Source of the DNA: CAZEAB01 sp964552945
GTDB lineage: Archaea > Nanobdellota > Nanobdellia > Woesearchaeales > GW2011-AR9
Assembly: GCA_964552945.1 (NCBI GenBank)
Contig: CAZKIP010000003.1
Span: 75,672-139,671 of the forward strand
Reading direction: 5' to 3'
Length of the DNA stretch: 64,000 nucleotides
Of the stretch, positions 35,783 to 43,780 are shown piece by piece (within the stretch, counting starts at the first letter, position 1; every line of letters begins with the position of its first letter). The notes beneath the pieces are model-generated. The model did no database searches. It had not been told where the DNA came from and worked only from the letters and a program-made list of their open reading frames with translations. Made by a program: the position numbers and the translations under genes.

Positions 35783-37263
35783 TTTATTTCCTCTAAAACG
35801 CACCTTCCAAAGAAGATTCTTGTTTTATCGTTATTAAATATTTTTTTCAAACATCTTGGAGTATAATATTTAAAATGGGTGATGTTATATCTTTCTTGAG
35901 CTCTTGGCGTAAGAACAAGATATTCTATGTCATACTCTTTTAAAAGTTCAATTGCTTCAGTTTGTAAAGTTGTTCTGTATAATGAATTAAGGGCAGAAAA
36001 CCTTCTTTCAATATTTTCAATCCTACTAAATTCTGTGTCCATAAGATTTTTCCTTTTACTAAAAAAAGTAACTAAGTGGCCTTCTTCTAATAGAGAAAGA
36101 ACTCCAGAATCTGGAGGAGTGTTTTCTTCAATCCACTTAAAGGTTTCAATTTCTTCTGAGGAAGGTATGTCTTGGTTAAGTGAGATGGAAATTGCAGAAG
36201 GCAACATTGTTACAGCAAGAATTATTATTAATGTAAGAGGAATTATGTTTTGTAATTTAGATGCTTTTGTCTTAATCATGTATTTTTGTAATTCCTGATA
36301 AAAATTAGCAAAAAGTAATGCTAAAATTATTCCAAAAAAAGTAAGTGATTGAGAAAATTGGATTAGTTTTAACCACGTTAAAGAGGTTGTTGAAATGGCT
36401 AAGCTAATTAGGAAAAATGTTTTTTTATCTCTGGTGAAAAATAGGGAACGATAAACCACAAAGATTCCAATTACAAAAGGGATTACACTAATTAAAAGAA
36501 GGGAATCTATTATTGAAAATGTTGGAAAATAACTTTGAATTATTTGAGGGGGAATATTTTGCCAAATAAATCCTACTCCTTCTTCAAGAAGATTCTTTTT
36601 AAAAAATAAAAATTGGCTCCAGGCATAGAAGAAAAATGAAAAAATGATTAATTCGAGTTCCTTTTTGATTAAATTCCTTTTCTCTAAAAATGAGAGGGCC
36701 AAATAAATTATGAATCCTACCAATAACAATGCTGCTGCCGAATGTGTAAATGAAAGAAGAACGAATGAAAAGAGGTAATGGTTGGGAGATTTAGTTTTAT
36801 CTATATTCATAAATGAATAAATTGTGAAAAATATTAGTGGAAAAAATAGAGTTGATGGAGTGAAAGAATTTGTAGCGTAAAGGGCCGGTAATAAACCAGC
36901 GATGAATGAAGAAATTAATGCAGCGTTATGGTTCTTGGAAATTTTAAAACTTATTTTGTAAATGATTATTGTTAAGCTGGCGATAAGAACGTTGGGTAGA
37001 AGTTTGGCTACAATTCCTAAAGGTAGGAAGAGGTTGAAAAAAGCTGCTAAATAATGGAATAGGGGAAGAAAGAGATGTTCCCTCCCGCCATATGAAAGTG
37101 GATCGTCAAAAAGAGGGATTCCTGATTGGGTGATATGTTCAACTTGGATTAAATGGAAATAGGAATCGTAAGTTAAATTTGGTGTTGAAAAGGCTAAAAT
37201 TAGTCTGATTATAAGTATAGCAATGAAAATAGTGTAAACACTAAACACTTTTTTTTCAGTCAT
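35779..37263 (-). CDS. multi-spanning GT-C-like membrane protein (copy 1)
   Basis: 494 residues, about ten membrane helices. The first outer loop has LTYDSYFHLIQVEHI, a DxxYH pattern also seen in AglB-type GT-C enzymes, and the soluble tail has ETFKWIEENTPPDSGVLSLLEEGHLV, aligned in style with copy 2 and with the region near WWDxG in AglB. It and copy 2 appear to be diverged paralogues translated from one mRNA. TATA-like sequence TTTATAAATT lies near 37290, about 28 bases before the start. Confidence 0.6.
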   Translation of the reverse strand: MTEKKVFSVYTIFIAILIIRLILAFSTPNLTYDSYFHLIQVEHITQSGIPLFDDPLSYGGREHLFLPLFHYLAAFFNLFLPLGIVAKLLPNVLIASLTIIIYKISFKISKNHNAALISSFIAGLLPALYATNSFTPSTLFFPLIFFTIYSFMNIDKTKSPNHYLFSFVLLSFTHSAAALLLVGFIIYLALSFLEKRNLIKKELELIIFSFFFYAWSQFLFFKKNLLEEGVGFIWQNIPPQIIQSYFPTFSIIDSLLLISVIPFVIGIFVVYRSLFFTRDKKTFFLISLAISTTSLTWLKLIQFSQSLTFFGIILALLFANFYQELQKYMIKTKASKLQNIIPLTLIIILAVTMLPSAISISLNQDIPSSEEIETFKWIEENTPPDSGVLSLLEEGHLVTFFSKRKNLMDTEFSRIENIERRFSALNSLYRTTLQTEAIELLKEYDIEYLVLTPRAQERYNITHFKYYTPRCLKKIFNNDKTRIFFGRCVLEEIK

Positions 37264-37311
37264 AATTATTTTATTGAATCTTTTGTTATTTATAAATTTG
37301 TTTCTGTTGTT

Positions 37312-37433
37312 GGGCTAATCCAGAATAACATGGTTTTGTATACTGGGGCACGGCGATATCGTACTCTTGCAGAGTACCGCCTCGACTGCGTCAGGGCGCC
37401 AGTATACAAAAACCTACTATCCTTGATTAATCC
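37312..37433 (+). mobile_element. MITE-like palindromic insertion A
   Basis: 122 bases bounded by a direct repeat TGTTGTT (37305-37311 and 37434-37440), a probable 7-base target duplication. The ends are imperfect inverted repeats (GGGCTAATCCAG left, GGATTAATCAAG as reverse complement of the right end), running into a perfect 13-base stem TTTTGTATACTGG/CCAGTATACAAAA (37334-37346, 37399-37411). Inside is the core GGCAC-GGCG, a bulge ATATC, hairpin GTACTCT-TGC-AGAGTAC, then CGCC-TC...GGCG. No coding capacity. The core matches elements B, C and D although the terminal repeats differ. It inserts between a GT-C gene and radB. Confidence 0.75.
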
Positions 37434-37477
37434 TGTTGTTTAGAAATCTTTAAATTAGGGTGGGCTTCTGAACAAAT

Positions 37478-38146
37478 ATGAAAATTCCCACCGGAGCAGA
37501 TTTTTTAGACAATTTTCTTGCAGGAGGATACGATAAAGATATTATCACTACCATATATGGTCCTTCTGGTAGTGGGAAAACTAATTTGTGTTTGTTAGCG
37601 GTAGTTAGAATGGCTGAAACTGGAAAGAAAATAATTTTTATCGATACAGAAGGAGGAATAGCCGTTGAAAGAATTAGGCAGTTAAGTAAAACTGATGAGG
37701 TTCTAAAAAATATTATGTTTATCAGTCCTCTTAATTTTATTGAGCAAAGGGCGGCTTTTGAGAATTTGAAGGAATTAGTTACAGAAGATCTTGGGATGAT
37801 TGTTGTCGATTCAATTTCTATGTTATATCGTTTAGAGTTAGGGAAAAGTGATGATGTTTATGAGGTTAACAATGCTTTAGGAAGGCAGATAGCTTCTTTA
37901 GTTGAGATTGCTCGAAGTAAAGGGATTCCTGTACTTATGACCAACCAAGTTTATGCAGATTTTGGTAATAAAGAGCAGGTGAAGATGGTTGGTGGAGATT
38001 TGTTGAAGTATGGTTCAAAATGTCTTTTAGAGTTAAAAAGGTTTAGAAATTGTAGAGGTATTATTTTGCAGAAACATCGCTTTTTACCAGATGGGAAGGA
38101 GTTGAAGTTTAGGATAGTTGAGAAAGGGATTGAAGAAGTTGTTTGA
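37478..38146 (+). CDS. radB: RadB, archaeal RecA-family recombinase paralogue
   Basis: 222 residues, the usual RadB length, lacking the N-terminal domain of RadA. Walker A is GPSGSGKTNL (near residue 28), Walker B is GMIVVDSIS, and MTNQVYADF corresponds to the RecA-core L2 region. It starts PTGADFLDNFLAGGY, characteristic of RadB. It assists RadA in recombination and repair. CTTTAAATTA is centred 26 bases before the ATG, suggesting a leaderless transcript. Confidence 0.93.
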   Translation: MKIPTGADFLDNFLAGGYDKDIITTIYGPSGSGKTNLCLLAVVRMAETGKKIIFIDTEGGIAVERIRQLSKTDEVLKNIMFISPLNFIEQRAAFENLKELVTEDLGMIVVDSISMLYRLELGKSDDVYEVNNALGRQIASLVEIARSKGIPVLMTNQVYADFGNKEQVKMVGGDLLKYGSKCLLELKRFRNCRGIILQKHRFLPDGKELKFRIVEKGIEEVV

Positions 38147-38158
38147 TTTAAGCAAAAT

Positions 38159-38167
38159 CTTTATAAA
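38159..38167 (+). promoter_or_regulatory. TATA box for the uS2 transcript
   Basis: CTTTATAAA lies just after radB. A start site about 25 bases downstream (near 38190) would give uS2 an unusually long leader of about 280 bases, in contrast to the leaderless layout of many genes here. Position is by pattern only. Confidence 0.45.
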
Positions 38168-38226
38168 TAGCTGCCATATTTTGTAGATTATAGCCGAAAT
38201 GTGCTCGCTGTAGGGTGCATGGAACT

Positions 38227-38283
38227 GCATGAGGCAAAAAAAAATGCAGTCAGAATACTTCTGACCACATTTTTTGAGCATGC
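38227..38283 (+). ncRNA. stem-loop in the uS2 leader
   Basis: Three nested helices: GCATG/CATGC (38227-38231, 38279-38283), AAAAAATG/CATTTTTT (38239-38246, 38268-38275) and GTCAGAA/TTCTGAC (38249-38255, 38259-38265) with a TAC loop; the upper two helices are separated by a CA/CA internal loop. It lies in the long untranslated leader of uS2 and could be a feedback-control site or part of a separate small RNA. No known family is recognised. Confidence 0.5.
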
Positions 38284-38354
38284 TTCATTACTTTCAGCAT
38301 ACAAAAAATAACGTAGACAAGAAGCCAATTCTTGTTTATAAGAAATAAATTAAA

Positions 38355-38399
38355 ATGACAGACAATAAAAATCAAAGATTTTTAGGCCTGCATTTTTAA
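38355..38399 (+). CDS. leader minicistron 1 upstream of uS2
   Basis: ATG ACA GAC ... TAA encodes a 14-residue peptide MTDNKNQRFLGLHF. It begins one of two tandem, partly repeated leader units of about 60 bases; the second unit (38411-38460) also begins AAAATGACAGACA. After its stop comes GGAG just before the next minicistron. Whether it is translated is unknown. Confidence 0.4.
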   Translation: MTDNKNQRFLGLHF

Positions 38400-38414
38400 T
38401 GGAGAAACATAAAA

Positions 38415-38444
38415 ATGACAGACAGCAAAATCATAGAATTTTGA
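38415..38444 (+). CDS. leader minicistron 2 upstream of uS2
   Basis: ATG ACA GAC AGC ... TGA encodes MTDSKIIEF (9 residues), preceded by GGAG at 38401-38404. Its start region repeats that of minicistron 1 and resembles the uS2 start (ATGTCAGAAG). A strong GGAGG before uS2 follows its stop. The arrangement suggests translational control of uS2. Confidence 0.4.
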   Translation: MTDSKIIEF

Positions 38445-38470
38445 GTCTGAATTTTTAAGGAGGAATAAAA

Positions 38471-39073
38471 ATGTCAGAAGAAGAAAATTTACTAATAGAT
38501 TCAAACGAATATTTGAAATCAGGAATTCATATTGGAACTAAATTTAAAACTAAATATATGGCTAATTTTATTTACAAAACTAGGCCAGATGGATTAAGCG
38601 TTTTAAACTTAAAGAAAATTGATGAAAGATTAAAGTTAGCAATAAATCTATTATTTAACTATGAACCTCATGAAATAATGGTGGTTTGTAGAAGAGAAAA
38701 TGGTTGGAAAGCTTTGAAACAGTTAAACAAGTTAACTGGTATCCCTGTTATCAATGGAAGGTATCCTCCTGGAATTCTTACAAATCCTAATTTAGAAACT
38801 TTCACAGAACCTAAAATTCTTGTTGTTTGTGACCCTTGGCCTGATAAAAATGCAGTTGAAGATGCCTTTAAAATTGGTATTCCAGTTGTAGCTTTTTGTG
38901 ATACAAACAATCAATCTAACAAACTTGATTTAGTTATTCCTTGTAACAATAAAGGAAAGAAATCGGTTGGTTTGGTATTTTATCTTCTAGCTAGAGAATA
39001 CATGCAGAAAAAGGGCATGTTAAGGGGCGATGAAGAAATACCTGCTAAGATTGAAGATTTCACCGAAGAATAG
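38471..39073 (+). CDS. rps2: ribosomal protein uS2 (30S)
   Basis: 200 residues, the archaeal length. It has the S2 signature: YLKSGIHIGTKFKTKYMANFIYKTRPDGLSVLNLKKIDERL, PPGILTNPN, PKILVVCDPWPDKNAVEDAFKIGIPVVAFCDTNN and a final IPCNNKGKKSVGLVFYLLARE block. GGAGG sits 7-10 bases before the ATG. It is a component of the small ribosomal subunit near the mRNA exit region. Its leader is long, structured and repeated (see the upstream minicistrons). Confidence 0.95.
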   Translation: MSEEENLLIDSNEYLKSGIHIGTKFKTKYMANFIYKTRPDGLSVLNLKKIDERLKLAINLLFNYEPHEIMVVCRRENGWKALKQLNKLTGIPVINGRYPPGILTNPNLETFTEPKILVVCDPWPDKNAVEDAFKIGIPVVAFCDTNNQSNKLDLVIPCNNKGKKSVGLVFYLLAREYMQKKGMLRGDEEIPAKIEDFTEE

Positions 39074-39131
39074 AATTATTTTTTTTATTTCTTTTGAAAA
39101 GAATTATATAATTCTAGGTTAATGACAAATT

Positions 39132-39407
39132 ATGACAAATAAAAGTTGTTCTAAACATCCTGATAAAGTTGTTGGGTTTGATGGAAGTATTGAAGATTTA
39201 GCTAGAAATGTAGGAAATATGAGATATGATTCTGTTGAACGTTTTATTACTGCGCTTGCAGATGATATCGAAAGACAAGCTGATGATGATGCAAAAAAAG
39301 GAAGAACTAAACTGGCTGATGTGTTATATGCTACAGCAGGAAGATTATATCAAGCTAGGGATGAAATGTCTAATTCTTGGAAAATTTGTAAACCATATAT
39401 GGACTAA
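39132..39407 (+). CDS. small conserved-looking protein of unknown function
   Basis: 91 residues, mainly helical and charged (IEDLARNVGNMRYDSVERFITALADDIERQ), with CSKHP near the start. No family recognised. ATTATATA is centred 26 bases before the ATG, matching the leaderless promoter spacing seen elsewhere, which supports a real gene. Confidence 0.65.
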   Translation: MTNKSCSKHPDKVVGFDGSIEDLARNVGNMRYDSVERFITALADDIERQADDDAKKGRTKLADVLYATAGRLYQARDEMSNSWKICKPYMD

Positions 39408-39464
39408 AACATTATTTTCTATTTTCCATAACTTTTAAAACAAGTTCGATTTCTCCAAGATTTA

Positions 39465-40433
39465 ATGAAAAAGGTTGTGGTCATCGGTGGAGGTACAGGT
39501 AATTTTGTTGTTCTTAGAGGATTGAAGAAATATAACTTAGATCTTTCAGCAATAGTTTCAATGGCAGATGACGGTGGTTCAACAGGAGTTCTAAGAGACG
39601 AATTGGGAGTTTTACCTCCAGGAGATATTAGGCAATGCTTAGTTGCTTTATCCGATTCAAGTAGGTTAATGAGGGGTTTAATGAATTATCGTTTTGATAA
39701 TGGCTGTTTAGAAGGACATAATTTTGGTAACATTCTTCTTTCTGCTTTAGAAAAGGTTACGGGAAGTTTTGATAAAGCAGTGGAAGAAACTGGCCGTATC
39801 TTATCTATTAAAGGGAGGGTGATTCCAGTTACAACAAATAAAGTTAGATTGAAAATGGTTCTAAATGATAGAACTTTATTGGATGGGGAAAAAGAGATTT
39901 ATCTATCAAATAAATTGGCTCAAGGTTACAGAAGTATTTACTTGGAACCTTTTCCAAAAGCACATTCGAGAGCAATTGATGAAATAATGAATGCAGATAT
40001 GGTTATCCTTGGTCCGGGGGGGTTATATACCTCCTTAGTTCCAAATCTTCTAGTTGATGGAATTAGTAAAGCTTTGAGAGAAACTCAAGCTACAAAAGTT
40101 TTTATAATTAATTTAATGAATAAACATGGACAAACGACAAATTTCAAAGTAAGCGATTTTCTTAAAGAGATGGTGAAGTTTATTGGTGAAGATGTTTTTG
40201 ACCACATTTTAGTAAATTCTGGAAGTCCTCCGCAAAATTTAATTCAAATTTATGCTGACGAGGGTAGTCTTGTGGAAAATGATTTAGTTGCAGATTCGAG
40301 AGTTATAACCACAAACTTAATTAGTGACAAACTAAAGGAAATACAAAAAAGTGATTTTTTGAAAAGAAATCTAATTCGTCATGATTCAAAAAAGATTGCT
40401 GAGGAGTTGATGAAAATTGTTGATCATATTTGA
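39465..40433 (+). CDS. YvcK/CofD-family protein
   Basis: 322 residues. The signature is clear: VVVIGGGTGNFVVLRGLKKY, VSMADDGGSTGVLRDELGVLPPGDIRQCLVALS, GHNFGNILLSALE and GPGGLYTSLVPNLLV. YvcK proteins bind UDP-sugars and control carbon flux and cell-envelope synthesis in bacteria; CofD makes a coenzyme F420 precursor. The GGGTGNF start and lack of other F420 genes favour YvcK. TTTTAAAA is centred about 27 bases before the ATG. Confidence 0.88.
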   Translation: MKKVVVIGGGTGNFVVLRGLKKYNLDLSAIVSMADDGGSTGVLRDELGVLPPGDIRQCLVALSDSSRLMRGLMNYRFDNGCLEGHNFGNILLSALEKVTGSFDKAVEETGRILSIKGRVIPVTTNKVRLKMVLNDRTLLDGEKEIYLSNKLAQGYRSIYLEPFPKAHSRAIDEIMNADMVILGPGGLYTSLVPNLLVDGISKALRETQATKVFIINLMNKHGQTTNFKVSDFLKEMVKFIGEDVFDHILVNSGSPPQNLIQIYADEGSLVENDLVADSRVITTNLISDKLKEIQKSDFLKRNLIRHDSKKIAEELMKIVDHI

Positions 40434-40457
40434 TATGTTACGGAGGAACAGCCAAAA

Positions 40458-40502
40458 ATGTTAACCATTTTTGATCTGCGCTGGGGTTTAACAAAATGTT
40501 AA
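40458..40502 (+). CDS. leader minicistron copying the start of the HAD gene
   Basis: ATG at 40458 encodes MLTIFDLRWGLTKC and stops at 40500-40502, seven bases into the HAD gene. Its first codons almost repeat those of the gene (MLTIFDL against MLIIFDL), so it looks like a small tandem duplication of the gene start. GGAGG lies at 40442-40446, 11 bases before it; the HAD ATG itself has only GGGG at a poor distance. Translation through the overlap could feed the HAD start. Confidence 0.45.
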   Translation: MLTIFDLRWGLTKC

Positions 40503-41161
40503 TCATTTTCGACTTGGATGACACATTAATAGATTCTTGGAATTATTCTTTTCCATTTAGAGTTAATCTGATAGCAAAGAAATTACATGAAGAAGGACTT
40601 TCTCAATCTGAAGAAGAAATTTACAAAGGCATAATGGAACAAAACTCTACTTCTGCGAATGGAATTGGTGCGATAAAAAATTATTTGAAAACGTTACAAA
40701 TTGATCTAGAGTTAGAAAAACTTGCTATAAAAACTTTGGTGGAGCCAGTTGAAGGACAGGTAAAAATTCCTTTAATTGATGGTGCTCAAAAAATTGTTGA
40801 AGCAGTGAAGGAAAAAAATACTTTGGCAATTGTAACTCATGGGAATGAAAAAGAACAAAAAAGAAAATTTTTGGATTCTGGATTGGATGAAAAGTCTTTT
40901 GCAAAAGTGGTTGTCACCCCTGGGTATGATAAAGGACCTGCATATAGTAATCTTTGTGAGGAATTAGAATTTTCTCCAACGAATAGTTTGGTAATTGGCG
41001 ATAAATATAAAACGGATTTGTTCCCTGCTAAGAAGTTAGGGATGAAAACTGTTCATTTGAAGTGGGGAAGAGGAAAAATATTGGTGCCTAAAGAAGGCGA
41101 AGTTGATTATATTATTTCTAGTTTAGAAGAATTGAAGCAAATTGTGGAGGAATTACAATGA
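40496..41161 (+). CDS. HAD-family phosphatase
   Basis: 221 residues. Motif I is FDLDDTLIDS at the N-terminus, motif II includes AIVTHGN, and motifs III and IV are K...VIGDKYKTDLFPAKKLGM. A helical cap lies between motifs I and II as in subfamily I HADs (phosphoglycolate phosphatase-like). It overlaps the sugar nucleotidyltransferase start by 4 bases (ATGA), so a sugar-phosphate or nucleotide substrate is plausible. Confidence 0.88.
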   Translation: MLIIFDLDDTLIDSWNYSFPFRVNLIAKKLHEEGLSQSEEEIYKGIMEQNSTSANGIGAIKNYLKTLQIDLELEKLAIKTLVEPVEGQVKIPLIDGAQKIVEAVKEKNTLAIVTHGNEKEQKRKFLDSGLDEKSFAKVVVTPGYDKGPAYSNLCEELEFSPTNSLVIGDKYKTDLFPAKKLGMKTVHLKWGRGKILVPKEGEVDYIISSLEELKQIVEELQ

Positions 41162-41859
41162 AAGCAGTTATCTTAGCAGCTGGAAAAGGTACAAGGTTAC
41201 TTCCATTAACTAAGGAGAATCCTAAACCTTTAGTTCCTATTAATGGGACTCCAATGTTAGAAATTATACTTAAACAATTGAAAAAAGTAGGGATTACTGA
41301 AGCGGTTATTATTATCCACCATTTGAAAGGAAAAATAATGAACTATTGTGAAGGTTCTCCTTTTGGAATGAGTACTATTTGTGTAGAACAAGAAGAAATG
41401 AATGGTACTGCTGATGCAGTCCTTCATGCCGAATCTCAAATAAATGAAGACAAATTTCTTTGTTTAGCGGTAGATTCTTTTTTTGAAACTTCTCTTTTAG
41501 ATAAAGTTTTGAAAGCAGAAGGAGAAGGGGTAATTGCTTGTCGGGAAGTTGAAGATGCAAGTCCTTATGGAGTTTTAGTTACCGAGGATGAAAAAGTAGT
41601 AGATATAGTTGAAAAATCTGCAAACCCTCCAAGTAATTTGGCTAATTTCAGTGTTTACATGTTTCCAAAAGAAATTTTTGCTGCTTGTAAAAAAATAAAA
41701 CCAAGCCCTAGGGGTGAGTTAGAGATAACTGACGCCATAAAATTGTTAATAGATGAAGGAAAAAATTTTACTTTTGTGAAGAGTAACCATATAATGGATA
41801 TTGGGACTCATGAACAGCTTAAAGAAGCGGAAGAATTGGCTAAGAAGTTGGAATTGTAA
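41158..41859 (+). CDS. sugar-phosphate nucleotidyltransferase
   Basis: 233 residues. N-terminal signature VILAAGKGTRLLPLTKENPKPLVPING, with the pyrophosphorylase loop and the Lys of NPKPL, and later VDSFFETS at the metal-site position. The single domain lacks the left-handed beta-helix of GlmU. It makes an NDP-sugar from NTP and a sugar 1-phosphate for the glycan pathways. Overlaps neighbours on both sides (ATGA and TAATG). Confidence 0.9.
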   Translation: MKAVILAAGKGTRLLPLTKENPKPLVPINGTPMLEIILKQLKKVGITEAVIIIHHLKGKIMNYCEGSPFGMSTICVEQEEMNGTADAVLHAESQINEDKFLCLAVDSFFETSLLDKVLKAEGEGVIACREVEDASPYGVLVTEDEKVVDIVEKSANPPSNLANFSVYMFPKEIFAACKKIKPSPRGELEITDAIKLLIDEGKNFTFVKSNHIMDIGTHEQLKEAEELAKKLEL

Positions 41860-43106
41860 TGGATTTGTTTTTTTATTTACGTAACATTTATCAAAACGTT
41901 TCTTTTTTGAGTTTTATGGATATTTATGAACCCGCTGAAGATTCTTACCTTCTACAAGAATCTGTTAGGAAAGAAGCTTATGGTAGAGTTTTAGACTTAG
42001 GAACTGGGAGCGGAATTCAAGCCTTAACTGCAGTAGAAAGTAGTAAAGTAAGAGAAATTGTGGCTGTTGACATTAATGAAAAAGCAGTTTCTTCTTTAAA
42101 AAAACGATTAAATCAGCAAAAAGTTGGTAAAATTAGCGTTTTTAAAAGTGATCTTTTTGAGAATGTTTCCGGTAAGTTTAATATGATTATTTTCAATCCC
42201 CCCTACCTTCCACAAGATGAAGGAATTGATGATTTAGCTTTATATGGTGGGAAAAAGGGGTGGGAAATCTCTGAAAGATTTTTTAAGGAAGTTTCTAAAT
42301 ATTTGATAAGTGATGGAAAAATTTTATTTCTGTTTTCTACTTTAACAAACAAGGACAAAATTGAGGAAATAATTTCTCATAATTTGTTTGAATTTAAACA
42401 ATTAGGTTCAAAGAAAATAGCGTTTGAGGAACTTTACGTATATGAAATTGTGAAAAGTAAATTGTTGAGGGAATTGGAAGCTAAATTGTTAGAAAACATT
42501 ACTTACTTTACCGAGGGCAAAAGGGGGCTTATTTATACTGCTGACTTAGAGAGAAGTAAGTTGATTAAATCACATTTTGCTAAAAAGAATAAAATTAAAG
42601 TAGCGATTAAAGCGGAAAAGAGGGGTTTAGGTAGGGTTGCAAATGAAATAACTTGGTTAAAAGTTCTAAATAAGAGGGGAATTGGCCCAAAATTGTTATT
42701 TCATTCAAAAGAATATTTTGTCTATCCTTTTATCGAAGGAGAGTTTATTTTAGACTGGATTAAAGACAAATCAAAAAAGGAAATTAAACAAGTTTTATCG
42801 GATGTTATGGGCCAATGTTATATTTTAGATAAATTGTTTGTAACCAAGGAAGAAATGCATCATCCCCATAAGCACATTTTAATTGATAAGTATGGTAAAG
42901 CACATTTGCTTGATTTTGAACGTTGCACAAAAACGGATAAACCTAAGAATGTGACTCAATTTGTGGAATTTATTTGTAGGATTGGCAAGGAATTAGATAA
43001 TAAAGGTTTTAATGTTAAGGTAGAGTTGTTAAGAGGGAAGGCAAAGGAATATAAGAAAGAAATGAAGCAGGAGTTATTGGACGATTTTCTCTCTTTAATT
43101 GATTGA
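41859..43106 (+). CDS. HemK/Mtq2-like methyltransferase fused to a COG2112-type protein kinase
   Basis: 415 residues from the ATG at 41859; the ATG at 41916 (MDIYEPAEDSYLL) would give the usual family start. Residues ~20-200 are a class I methyltransferase of the archaeal HemK2/Mtq2 type: YEPAEDSYLL, VLDLGTGSGIQAL and the catalytic FNPPYLPQ. These methylate the Gln of the GGQ motif in release factor aRF1. Residues ~215-410 look like the archaeal predicted Ser/Thr kinase family COG2112: VAIKAEKRGLGRVANEITWL, HPHKHILID and LLDFERCTKTDKPKNVTQFVEF. The two functions are normally separate proteins. Coupled by TAATG to the upstream gene. Confidence 0.83.
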   Translation: MDLFFYLRNIYQNVSFLSFMDIYEPAEDSYLLQESVRKEAYGRVLDLGTGSGIQALTAVESSKVREIVAVDINEKAVSSLKKRLNQQKVGKISVFKSDLFENVSGKFNMIIFNPPYLPQDEGIDDLALYGGKKGWEISERFFKEVSKYLISDGKILFLFSTLTNKDKIEEIISHNLFEFKQLGSKKIAFEELYVYEIVKSKLLRELEAKLLENITYFTEGKRGLIYTADLERSKLIKSHFAKKNKIKVAIKAEKRGLGRVANEITWLKVLNKRGIGPKLLFHSKEYFVYPFIEGEFILDWIKDKSKKEIKQVLSDVMGQCYILDKLFVTKEEMHHPHKHILIDKYGKAHLLDFERCTKTDKPKNVTQFVEFICRIGKELDNKGFNVKVELLRGKAKEYKKEMKQELLDDFLSLID

Positions 43107-43132
43107 TAGGGTAAGAAAAAATTCAGGTTAAA

Positions 43133-43780
43133 TTAATCATAAAAATTTGTTTTTTGAAAATGTACGCCCTTTTTTAATTCTACTGGTCTCCAATCGTCTA
43201 TAACTAAATCTGCTTCTAGCCAAGTGGCTAATTCAGAAGGATTTCCTATTGTCGCGGAGAGACCAATTATTTGAGGATTGATGAAATTTTTTAAGATTGT
43301 CAAAACTATTTCTAAAGTTGGTCCTCTAGAAGCGTCATTTAGTAAATGGATCTCATCTACAATAACTGTTTTAACCTCGTGAATCCAAGAAACTTTATGA
43401 CGAAGAAGTGAATCTAATTTTTCGGTTGTTAGGATAAGGAGGTCGTTATTTGAAAGGTAGCCAGAATCAGAGTCTATATCACCTACTGAAAATGAAACTT
43501 TATAAGGTGTATCTTTGAGTAAATTTTTGTATTCTTTATATTTTTCATTTGCAAGCGCTTTTAGAGGTACAAGATAGATGGCTTTTCCTTTTCCTAGAGT
43601 GTTTACTATGGTCATTGTTGCTACAAGTGTTTTACCGGATGCTGTAGGTGCACAAGCTAACAAAGATTTGTCTTCAAGAAGGCCACTTTGAAGACATTTT
43701 TCTTGTATCGGCGTTAAAGTCTTGAACTTAACACAATGCTCCTTGAAATAATCAGGTAAAGGTAGTTTGTTTATCTCCAT
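43133..43780 (-). pseudogene. truncated Hel308/Ski2-like helicase (N-terminal RecA domain only)
   Basis: 215 residues where Hel308 relatives have about 700. Present are the Q-motif region (FKTLTPIQEKCLQSGLLEDKSLLACAPTASGKTLVA with Walker A), LVPLKALANEKYKEY (Ia), LILTTEKLDSLLRH, VDEIHLLND (motif II, DExH) and GLSATIGNPSELATWL (III). The frame stops at KKGVHFQKTNFYD, just where the second RecA domain should start, and the sequence after it is the end of the convergent gene. It is probably a gene remnant; a functional stand-alone domain or an assembly join is also possible. Confidence 0.7.

Noticed and set aside
37312..37433. Possible tRNA or attC-like site in the structured region before radB
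   Set aside because: No acceptor, D or T arm can be drawn and no attC R/L boxes are present; terminal repeats and a 7-base duplication support an insertion instead.
38168..38300. H/ACA or C/D guide RNA in the uS2 leader
   Set aside because: No proper C/D boxes, and the ACA after the stem is not at the usual distance; kept only as an unassigned stem-loop.
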